14,322 nucleotides of DNA from NCBI GenBank assembly GCA_010279815.1, contig QEOQ01000384.1:1-14322 (forward strand). Reading direction: 5' to 3'. Position 1 is the first letter of the stretch. Each line of letters begins with the position of its first letter. The stretch comes from Brachionus plicatilis (lineage: Eukaryota; Rotifera; Eurotatoria; Ploima; Brachionidae). Below the pieces are notes generated by a model. It was not told the origin of the DNA. It did not search any database and saw only the letters and a program-made list of their open reading frames with translations. The position numbers and the translations under genes are program-made. Below are positions 8,002 to 14,322 of this stretch, in pieces.

Positions 8002-8521
8002 AATTTCTTTTTTTTCGTTGATGATCGTGTTTATTCTTTGTTTTATTGTTTGTTTTGAGCTTATGTACGCGTATAAGCGTTTCGGATTCTTTTTATTAGA
8101 TGCTAGATCGTTTTCGAAGGACTTGACTGAATGTGGGATTTCTTTTCGATTTCCCTCTTCACTTTATTGTACTTTGCTTGTATAGCTTGATTTTTGCCGC
8201 CTGTAGACTGGAGCTGGTGCCATAAGGTTCGTTTGTCTTTGATTAGGCTAAATAGTTCTCGTGTCATCCACGGGGCACTTTTTTTTTGGTGTGAATCTTT
8301 TTTTGCGGAATAAAGGACTTACAAGCCGAGTTGTAAATGGTTAAGAAGATTTCGTAACGCTCTACTACATCTTTTTCGTCGACTAGCTCCTCCCAGTTGT
8401 GATCTTTGATCGTTTTTCCCATATTAATTCAGTCACCTTGTCTGTAATTAAACTTGCTGCTTGAGGTAATTTTGTTTGAGCTGTTAGCTAGTTCATAGTT
8501 CCAAGCAAGAGTAAAGTGAGC
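8002..8521 (-). pseudogene. LINE linker between endonuclease and reverse transcriptase
   Basis: No long frame survives, but pieces are readable: FTLAWNYELA just after the stop at 8522, then a TGA near 8415 (RQGD, stop, INMGK), ERYEIFL and SFIPQKK. After a frameshift in an A-rich run near 8281 come APWMTRELFSLIKDKRTLWH and KYNKVKREI. This is typical of the spacer between the EN and RT domains of jockey-superfamily ORF2. Confidence 0.72.
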
Positions 8522-9362
8522 TTATTTGCTTGCTCCGAGCGGGGCTGTTCCCTTTAAGTTGCTTATTCTATTCGGTGTTTCTGTAATAATGTAGTCCAGA
8601 GTGTTTGTCATCGAACCATCTGCTTTACGAAAAGTCGGGAAGTGCACAGATTGACTTAGAGATTCGTCGTTTAGCAGGTCAATAAAACTGTTACCTGGGC
8701 TATCGTCAGGACCAGTGACAGTGACTGATCTGTCTGTGTAGTATTTAATGTATGGAAAATTTAAGTCACCAGTAACGAGTAAACCCTGGCATTTTTTGGC
8801 GTCGAGTGCACGTTTGACGGCTTTTAGAGGGCTATTTATTTCGCGGTCAATCATTGAATTTTTTGCAAAGTTGTAGCTTGGTGGCGGACGATATATACAT
8901 CCGAGTAAAATTGACTCGTTGTTTGATTTAATTGTGCACCAGATTTGTTCCGATCGAACGCAGTAGGCTTTGCTAATTAGTGATGAACATGTCAGATCTG
9001 AAGAGGTTAATTCATTGTTTTCATAGATGGGGACGCCTCCAGAATGGCTTTCTCTGTCTCTGCGGAAAATATGAAAGTTTGTCAGACTGGGTACTGATGT
9101 GTTTGTAAACCAAGTCTCAGTAATGAAGATGATGTGTAGCTTCTCTTTTTCAACTCTTAGTGACAGTTCGCGGAGCTTTTCTCCATTTAGAGATGTTGCA
9201 TTTGTGTATAAACATCGCAGGTTGGTGCTTGAGTTAGAAGGAACGTTCGACGAGTTCGATGAAGTTGAGGGCACGTACGAAGATTTCGATGATGTTGAAG
9301 GCATGTACAACGTGTTCGATGAGGCTGAGGGCACGTACGACGATTTCGATGTAGCTGAGGGC
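8522..9362 (-). pseudogene. LINE apurinic-type endonuclease domain
   Basis: The frame is open from the insertion point at 9362 to a TAA at 8522-8524. A GTG at 9334 is only where an ORF finder would start; reading continues upstream into the inserted LTR. After a low-complexity leader of decapeptide repeats come LRCLYTNATSLN (substrate-binding Asn), IIFITETWF (metal-binding Glu), RRDRESHSGGV, LLGCIYRPPP, VTGDLNFP (catalytic Asp and Asn) and TNTLDYIIT. These are blocks of the exonuclease-endonuclease-phosphatase fold that nicks target DNA. The terminal SDH block should follow PLGAS, but the sequence reads K then TAA, so the catalytic His is lost or displaced. The reading frame itself continues unchanged past the stop. 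Confidence 0.88.
9227..9362 (-). repeat. 30-bp coding minisatellite at the start of the LINE endonuclease
   Basis: Units of exactly 30 bp begin (minus strand) at 9334, 9304 and 9274, with a diverged unit from 9244 and a partial unit 9362-9335 cut by the LTR insertion. Each encodes a Ser-rich decapeptide of the type VPSTSSNSSY. The phase is kept, so repeat-number changes would preserve the frame. Confidence 0.88.
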
Positions 9363-9468
9363 TGTTGTGTCGTGGGGTGTTGTTAAAGTTAAAAGACGTC
9401 GTTGTGTGTAAATAGTTTTATTCTAAATAAAGTGGTGAGAGAAAACGGCCGTTCTGCGCGGCGCAACA
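9363..9468 (-). repeat. 3' LTR of the Mag-type element (likely 106 bp)
   Basis: The outer end is fixed: TGTTGTGTCG at 9363 on the plus strand equals 14249, and the bases outside differ. The inner end is inferred at 9468, because the minus strand there begins TGTTGCGCCG, which pairs with the outer end as an inverted repeat (TGTTGYGYCG) and gives a TG...CA LTR. A length near 106 bp would suit the Mag group, known for short LTRs. It contains AATAAA on the sense strand (within TTAGAATAAAAC) and a palindrome AACGGCCGTT at 9444-9453. No purine-rich tract precedes this boundary, so a longer LTR (for example up to 9606, TGTACA) is not excluded. Confidence 0.7.
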
Positions 9469-9740
9469 TTGTAAATAGTTTGTAAATTAAGAAAAGTACA
9501 ATAGTAAAAAGCGTGAATAAAAATGTAGATAAATCTTAAGTAAGCTTAATAGAGCCCTGTAAATAGTGTAAATAAAGATCAATTGTAAATAAGAGCGATT
9601 TGTACAAAACTTTTAGCTTATGTTTAGAAGATGATTGAAATTAGAAATATACATGATACTAGTTAATAAATGAACTTGAAATAAGAAGCATGTGTTTTAA
9701 TTTAATAAAAGTTGCAAATTGCAATCTAATAAATGCAAAC
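9469..9740 (-). other. 3' untranslated region of the Mag-type element
   Basis: 272 bp between the Gag-Pol stop and the proposed LTR. It is AT-rich, without an open frame. TATTTACA (sense strand) recurs at plus positions 9470, 9558, 9567 and 9584, with a fifth copy inside the LTR at 9407. A polypurine tract is expected just before the LTR, but only weak candidates such as AAGCTAAAAG around 9608-9620 are seen. If that is the true tract, the LTR starts near 9606 and includes all five motif copies. Confidence 0.6.
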
Positions 9741-12700
9741 TTAATTTTGCATTTGTGGTTGCGACACCACATCTTCCTGCCGGTCTTGATTCTTGGCCTT
9801 GAGCCGCTCTGACCTTCTTGGTTCGGTCACGTCGCCTTTTAGGTTGGCTTGGATCGAGTTTCTGTCTTCTTTTCTGGGTCTCCCCACTTTATTGGTTGTT
9901 TGTGCATGGTTAAGTTGGAGCTGTTGCTGAGTCTCTGGTTCAGGTTGTGGAAGCTGTTGGTCAAGTTCAGGTGGAGCCAGGTCGTGCATGGTTTGGCTTA
10001 GAGGCACTGGCTGTGTGTGCGATGGTGATTGTCCAGTGATTATGATTTTGGGGTCATTGTCTATCTTTTCACCAAAGTCATAGAACGGCTTAAAAAGACT
10101 TACATTTCTTGTCACTTGTCTATTGTCTCTCTTGGCTGTTATCATTGTGCCTTTGACAGTGATTACTGTGTATGGTGTCGGATCCCATGTTGGGTCGGAC
10201 TTTACTTTCCGTTCTACTTTCAGTAGAACCCTTGCACCAACTTTGATTTGTGGCTCACGGGCTTTCATTCTCAGGTCAAAATCTTTTTTCATTCTCTTTT
10301 TTGCCTCTTCATCGTTTTTTCTCGCATATTCATGGAGCTCTTTTAGCTTTTCAAAGCTCATGGTGTCAATTTGCGGTATTCCTGATGTATGAGCGAATCC
10401 AAATAGAAGCGTGGCAGGTGCCACTTTTGTAGTTGAGTGTGGCGTTTCGCGATACACTTTGAGAAACATTCGTAGCTCGTCGTCCGTGTTTTTGCCAATT
10501 ATTTTTGCCGTTCTTAGAACTCGTCCAAGGTTTTTCATGAATCGCTCAACTTCGGCGTTCGCGCGTGGCCATCTTGGGGTGATTTTTACGTGAATGAATC
10601 CTTGTTGTTTTGCGTATTCAGCGAACATGTATGAGTTGAATGGTGGGCCGTTGTCGGTCTTGTATTTGATTGGTACGCCAATTGTTGCGAACAACTCGTC
10701 TAAGATTTGTTTTACTTTTTGAAAGCTCGTGCTGCCAGTTTTGTCAACTGCTGGCCATCGGCTGTATTCATCGTGGTTAACGAAGTAGTACATGCCATTT
10801 TGCATAGGTCCAAAAAAATCTCCACATAGTTGTTGCCATGGTCCATCTGGCATTTTTGATGGCATGAGTGGTGCGTAATTTGTCTTGCCTACATTTGATT
10901 GGCATATTTTGCAGTGCATTACCATGTTTTCAATAGCATTGTCAATTCCAACGAACCATACTTTCGATCTTATAAGTGCTTTAGTTTTGACAATTCCTTG
11001 GTGCCCTTGGTGTGCCAATTCGATGACACGTTTTTGCAGTGACTTTGGCACGATGATTCTGTTACCTCTGAGTAACAGTCCTGTGCTGGTTTTGCAGATT
11101 TCATTGCGAATTTTGTTGAAGTGTGAGAGACTTTTTGGTAAACACTTGCTTGATTCGATTGTGGATTTTAGAGCTTGAAGTTCTTGGTCCTTGCTTGTTT
11201 CGGATTCTAGCTCTTTCATGGAAACAGCATATGGTCGAGCTAACTCAGCAATTGCATTGATGTATTTTTCAGTTTTGTCCATTTTGCTTGGTAACTCTTG
11301 TATTGGATGAGTAGGGTGTCTAGAAAAATAGTCGGCAATGTTTGAGCTACCAGGGCGATGGCAAATGTCGAAGTCGAATTGTGTCAATCGTAGAGCCCAT
11401 CGCTCTATTCTAGCTGGTGGTCGACTAGCAGCGTTATTAAATATTAGTTGGACCGCTCTGTTGTCGGTTATGAGTGTGAATTTTGAGCCTATGAGATATA
11501 GCCAAAATTTTTCGCATGCCCATACGGCGGCCAGAGCCTCTTTTTCACATTGGCTGTATCGCCTTTCGGTTTCTGTGAGTAGTCTCGATGCAAAGCAGAT
11601 TATTTTTCTCTCACTTGGAAGGTCTGGATTCGTTTGAGTGAGTACTGCACCGAGTCCAACTGGGCTTGCATCGACGATAAGTTCAGTTTTCCATTTTTTG
11701 TTGAAAAACGCCATGTGTTTTTCTGATATGGATTGCTTGAGCTTATCCAAGGCTCTGTCGTGCTCATTGGTCCAGTTCCACTCTGTGTCTTTTTTGGTGA
11801 GTCGCCAAAGTGGTTCAGTGATTGTGCATGTATTCTTGATAAAGCGTGCATTGCACTGTGCGAGGCCGAGAAGTGATCTCAGCTCTTTGACATTGGCTGG
11901 TGGTGTCGCTTTGCGTAGAGCTTGACACCTGTCGACGGTTGGAGCGATGCCTTCAGCGGACATGCGTAAACCGAAGAATGTCAGTTGTTGTTTGTCAAAC
12001 TCGCATTTTTCACTGTTTAGTGTGATGCCATGGTCTTCAAGTCGTTTGAGAACTTGCAATAGTGAATCGTCATGTTCTTTGCTGTTTGTGCCGTAAACGA
12101 GTACGTCATCAGTCAAATTGATTTGTCCAGGAATGCCTTCTAGCACTTTACGTATGCATTCGGTGAATTCTTCGGAAGCACTTGAGATACCCATGTGTAG
12201 CTTCTTGTACCTGAAGAGTCCACAGTGTGTCGTTATGATTGTATGTTGCCTGGATTGTTCAGCGATCTTGAGCTGGTGGAACGCTTTGCGTATGTCCAAT
12301 TTTGAGAACTTGACAGCACCATTGACCATGTATATGAGGTCTTCAAGTGATCTAGTTGGATAGCGTGTGCGGCGTAGGGCTTTGTTCATTGGTCTTGCGT
12401 CGCAAGTCAGCCTTACTTGGGTTTCGCCGGTGACTTGTTCACTTGGATTACCTTTTGGAATGACTACTAGGTTTGAAATCCAGGTTGTTGGGCCCATGGT
12501 TGAGTTTACACGTTCTAGTATGTCTTCGTCTACTTGTTTTTGGAGCTCTTTGGATACAGCGTCTTGTAAGTGGATGGCTACTGGACGTAGTTTTTGTTTG
12601 ACTGGTCTTATGTTGGGGTCTATGTCTAGTCTGACCTCTGCACCTTTTATGCAGCCTATTCTGTCTGAGAACAGCTGTGGGAACAATGCTTTGTATTTTT

Positions 12701-14183
12701 CTTGTTGTTGGCTTTGGTCACCTTTGAAATCGTTGGCCGTCAGTCTTCTACATACCTGAATGATGCCTAACTCTATGGCTGTTTTGTGTCCAAGTAGTAG
12801 TTCGGCTTGGCCTTTTATTACGATGAATCCGGCCTTCATTCTCTTGTTGCTATGGCTTATTTGTGCGACGAAATGTCCAAGTATTGGCAATGGTTCGTTG
12901 GCTTTATAGCCGTAGAATGTTGTGTTGCATTTCTCGAGTGTTGGCGTGGGGTTCATTGTTCTATATGTTTCTTCATCAATTACATTGGTTGGTGCGCCTG
13001 TGTCTATCAGGAACAGCATTTCAGTGTTGTTTACGTGAACGTTTACTCTGGGTCCATCGTTGATTCGGGTGCTACTCGCCTTGACAGCGAACAGACCATA
13101 CTGTTCCGCTTGTTTGAAGCGTATGTACTTGGCATACTCTACCTTGTCAAGTGTGTGTGAACTTGTGTTCGTTGATTCGCACGCTTCAGTGGTGTCAATG
13201 TGTCGTATGAAGCTTTTTGGTACTTGGCTCCTGTTGCTGCGGTCATACGAGCCTTTTTGACTTTTTGTGCTCCTGCACATGGAGGCGTAGTGGCCTAGTT
13301 TGCCACAGTTGAGACACTTTTGTCCCTTTGCTGGACATGTCTCTTTGGATTTGCAGCTTCTGCCACAGTACCCGCATTGCTTGTTTCTCATGTGGCCGTT
13401 TCGCGTCGGTTGCTTGCTTGCTTGACGGTCTGATGATGGCTGCTTTTGAGATTGTTGTGCGGTGTACAGTATTGAAGTGTGCTCTTCGGCTGTTGGGTTG
13501 ATGAGCATGCTCATGTTGTGAGCGGTGCTCTCGTAGGCTTGAGCAATCTCGATTGCTTTTGCTAGTTTTAGCTCTTTGGTTTGGCAGCACTTTTCTTGGA
13601 AGGCACTCATGTTCGAGCCTGCGACGAACTGAGAGAGCAGGTTTCTCTCAAGAGTTTCACCGAAGCTGCAGTACACGGCTTGTTGTCGTAGTCGCATGAC
13701 GAAGTCGTGTATTGGCTCGCCTTGTCTCCGTTTTGTGTGCCGGAACTTCTGTTCCTCAGCGAATTCGGATCGTTGAGCGGTAAAATGGTCGGATAGGAGT
13801 TTGTACGCTTCTGCTGGCGTTTCATTGTCCTCCTTTCTTCTAAGACCTTTGTATATTTCGTGCACTTCTGGGCCTATCATTAGGAGAAAGTTTGCTTTAA
13901 TTCGTTCGGGCGAGAGATCTTTAGCGAGTACGTACAGTTTAAACCGCTCGAGCCACAGTCCCCATCTTGAGCCAGCAGTGGCAAGGTCTTCTCCAGTTTG
14001 GTATTGGAAATTGCCGCATGTGGCTGTGTCTGTCATTTCGGTGACTTGTCGGCTTGGGATGCTTGTATTAGTGGTATGTGGGTTAAGTCTTGGCTGAGCT
14101 GTGTTTGTGGTTTTTGGATTAAGAGCTGGCGCTTCTGTTTGGCTTTCTTCGTAGTCTTCGTTCTCGATCGAGTCCTCGCTCAT
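9741..14183 (-). CDS. gag-pol: Gag-Pol polyprotein of the Mag-type Ty3/gypsy element
   Basis: Intact frame of 1480 residues starting ATG at 14183, 65 bp after the LTR. Approximate domains: Gag capsid-like region 50-225; zinc knuckles at 270-283 (CGYC, CKSKETC) and 290-303 (CLNCGKLGHYASMC); aspartic protease at 391-400 with D394 in LIDTGA; reverse transcriptase about 510-740 with KLDIRKAF (D630) and LTDDVLVYG (D692, D693); RNase H about 830-950 (D838, E880, D907). Integrase follows: zinc domain about 1055-1095 (HQGH, CKIC), then core D1122, D1177 and E1213, with exactly 35 residues between the last two. The C-terminal barrel is about 1310-1366, and an AT-hook (VGRPRKE) lies at 1433-1439. Gag and Pol are fused without frameshift or stop, so product ratios must be set by proteolysis or another route. 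The first knuckle has Cys where His is usual, and the RT active site has Leu-Thr rather than Tyr-x before DD. There is no envelope gene. All catalytic residues I can place are present, so the protein is probably functional. Confidence 0.95.
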   Translation of the reverse strand: MSEDSIENEDYEESQTEAPALNPKTTNTAQPRLNPHTTNTSIPSRQVTEMTDTATCGNFQYQTGEDLATAGSRWGLWLERFKLYVLAKDLSPERIKANFLLMIGPEVHEIYKGLRRKEDNETPAEAYKLLSDHFTAQRSEFAEEQKFRHTKRRQGEPIHDFVMRLRQQAVYCSFGETLERNLLSQFVAGSNMSAFQEKCCQTKELKLAKAIEIAQAYESTAHNMSMLINPTAEEHTSILYTAQQSQKQPSSDRQASKQPTRNGHMRNKQCGYCGRSCKSKETCPAKGQKCLNCGKLGHYASMCRSTKSQKGSYDRSNRSQVPKSFIRHIDTTEACESTNTSSHTLDKVEYAKYIRFKQAEQYGLFAVKASSTRINDGPRVNVHVNNTEMLFLIDTGAPTNVIDEETYRTMNPTPTLEKCNTTFYGYKANEPLPILGHFVAQISHSNKRMKAGFIVIKGQAELLLGHKTAIELGIIQVCRRLTANDFKGDQSQQQEKYKALFPQLFSDRIGCIKGAEVRLDIDPNIRPVKQKLRPVAIHLQDAVSKELQKQVDEDILERVNSTMGPTTWISNLVVIPKGNPSEQVTGETQVRLTCDARPMNKALRRTRYPTRSLEDLIYMVNGAVKFSKLDIRKAFHQLKIAEQSRQHTIITTHCGLFRYKKLHMGISSASEEFTECIRKVLEGIPGQINLTDDVLVYGTNSKEHDDSLLQVLKRLEDHGITLNSEKCEFDKQQLTFFGLRMSAEGIAPTVDRCQALRKATPPANVKELRSLLGLAQCNARFIKNTCTITEPLWRLTKKDTEWNWTNEHDRALDKLKQSISEKHMAFFNKKWKTELIVDASPVGLGAVLTQTNPDLPSERKIICFASRLLTETERRYSQCEKEALAAVWACEKFWLYLIGSKFTLITDNRAVQLIFNNAASRPPARIERWALRLTQFDFDICHRPGSSNIADYFSRHPTHPIQELPSKMDKTEKYINAIAELARPYAVSMKELESETSKDQELQALKSTIESSKCLPKSLSHFNKIRNEICKTSTGLLLRGNRIIVPKSLQKRVIELAHQGHQGIVKTKALIRSKVWFVGIDNAIENMVMHCKICQSNVGKTNYAPLMPSKMPDGPWQQLCGDFFGPMQNGMYYFVNHDEYSRWPAVDKTGSTSFQKVKQILDELFATIGVPIKYKTDNGPPFNSYMFAEYAKQQGFIHVKITPRWPRANAEVERFMKNLGRVLRTAKIIGKNTDDELRMFLKVYRETPHSTTKVAPATLLFGFAHTSGIPQIDTMSFEKLKELHEYARKNDEEAKKRMKKDFDLRMKAREPQIKVGARVLLKVERKVKSDPTWDPTPYTVITVKGTMITAKRDNRQVTRNVSLFKPFYDFGEKIDNDPKIIITGQSPSHTQPVPLSQTMHDLAPPELDQQLPQPEPETQQQLQLNHAQTTNKVGRPRKEDRNSIQANLKGDVTEPRRSERLKAKNQDRQEDVVSQPQMQN

Positions 14184-14190
14184 CTGTTTT

Positions 14191-14246
14191 GCGTTTTATC
14201 CTCGCGTTTTATCTTTGTACTTGTTGGTGTTTTATCCTCGTCGCCA
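14191..14246 (-). repeat. Repeated GATAAAAC motif in the leader of the Mag-type element
   Basis: Between the LTR and the start codon the sense strand contains CGAGGATAAAACACC (overlapping the primer-binding site), AAGATAAAACGC and GCGAGGATAAAACGC. They lie about 20 and 14 bp apart. The third copy looks like a partial duplicate of the primer-binding site's 3' side (shared GCGAGGATAAAAC, with GACGAGG changed to GCGAGG). It could be slippage during replication or an RNA packaging element. Confidence 0.65.
14234..14246 (-). other. Primer-binding site for tRNA-Ser(GCU)
   Basis: Two bases after the LTR the minus strand reads TGGCGACGAGGAT, 13 bases exactly complementary to the 3' end of animal tRNA-Ser(GCU), ATCCTCGTCG plus CCA. 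This tRNA would prime minus-strand cDNA synthesis. Serine tRNA priming is known for Mag-related elements, supporting the classification. The tRNA match is from memory of the conserved animal sequence, not from this genome. Confidence 0.85.
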
Positions 14247-14248
14247 GA

Positions 14249-14322
14249 TGTTGTGTCGTGGGGTGTTGTTAAAGTTAAAAGACGTCGTTGTGTGTAAATA
14301 GTTTTATTCTAAATAAAGTGGT
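14249..14322 (-). repeat. 5' LTR of the Mag-type element, inner 74 bases only
   Basis: Identical to 9363-9436 at all 74 positions, including the terminal CA on the sense strand. The window ends inside it, so the promoter end of the LTR and the flanking target-site duplication are not visible. Confidence 0.95.

Larger units (their letters stand above)
6292..9362 (-). mobile_element. CR1/L2-like non-LTR retrotransposon (LINE) relic
   Basis: On the minus strand the order is a decapeptide-repeat leader, apurinic endonuclease, linker, reverse transcriptase, a C-terminal domain with WNSLPNEVIE, a 3' UTR under 60 bp and a short trinucleotide tail. This is the jockey-superfamily ORF2 layout, and the C-terminal sequence is closest in style to CR1/L2 clades. 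The element sits inside the gypsy RT frame at its 3' side. Its own 5' part is cut at 9362 by the Mag-type LTR element. Numerous stops and frameshifts make it non-functional. ORF1 and the true 5' end, if present, lie beyond the window. Confidence 0.86.
9363..14322 (-). mobile_element. Nearly complete Mag-type Ty3/gypsy LTR retrotransposon
   Basis: The minus strand carries, in order: the end of a 5' LTR (14322-14249), a primer-binding site, a 65-bp leader, one long Gag-Pol frame, a 3' region and a 3' LTR ending at 9363. The visible LTR ends are identical over 74 bases and the coding frame has no lesion, so the insertion is young and may be active. Single-frame Gag-Pol, short LTRs, tRNA-Ser priming and the protein motifs fit the Mag lineage. 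It lies inside the LINE minisatellite. The rest of the 5' LTR and the second target-site copy lie past the right edge. It is visibly richer in G+C than the left part of the window. Confidence 0.93.

Noticed and set aside
9741..14183. Endogenous retrovirus with an envelope gene
   Set aside because: No frame after the integrase domain encodes an envelope-like protein; only a 3' untranslated stretch and the LTR follow.
9099..14297. Many plus-strand open frames of 60-130 codons opposite Gag-Pol and the LINE endonuclease
   Set aside because: They lie antisense to well-supported minus-strand coding sequence, show no recognisable motifs, and are explained by the codon bias of the real frame.

Overview
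The window looks like eukaryotic, almost certainly invertebrate animal, DNA made up of mobile elements. Evidence: no bacterial gene organisation, a very AT-rich left third, metazoan-type retrotransposons, and a primer-binding site matching animal tRNA-Ser(GCU). The extreme AT richness would suit a rotifer, planarian or cnidarian genome, but I cannot name the species. I see no confident host gene.

Left part (1-2930) is AT-rich intergenic DNA with two DNA-transposon relics. A 589-bp MITE (639-1227) has long inverted repeats of about 130-148 bp flanked by a perfect 8-bp target-site duplication, CTTTGGTA. A candidate decayed hAT-like element (1761-2710) has a GGCC-rich left end, imperfect inverted ends, two blocks of 29-bp tandem repeats and the remains of a BED zinc-finger reading frame.

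Right part (2931-14322) is a three-layer nest of retrotransposons, all on the minus strand. The oldest is a Ty3/gypsy relic (LTR 2931-3739, pol fragments 3891-6291). It has frameshifts, an in-frame stop and an apparent deletion of the first integrase catalytic aspartate. Its reverse transcriptase is cut at 6291/6292 by the 3' end of a CR1/L2-like non-LTR element (6292-9362), which has a trinucleotide tail, a broken reverse transcriptase and an endonuclease domain. That LINE is cut at 9362/9363, inside a 30-bp coding minisatellite, by a young Ty3/gypsy element of Mag type (9363 to beyond the right end). The Mag element has one intact 1480-residue Gag-Pol frame, a tRNA-Ser(GCU) primer-binding site and LTR ends identical over all 74 visible bases.

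The Mag element is the only apparently functional unit. Gag packages the RNA, protease cuts the polyprotein, RT/RNase H copies the RNA from the tRNA primer, and integrase (with a C-terminal AT-hook) inserts the cDNA. The window ends inside its 5' LTR, so its target-site duplication and the 5' halves of the two older elements lie outside. I found no clearly new biological system. The best leads are the nested chronology, the possibly active Mag element with its odd 3' region, the MITE and the hAT-like relic.
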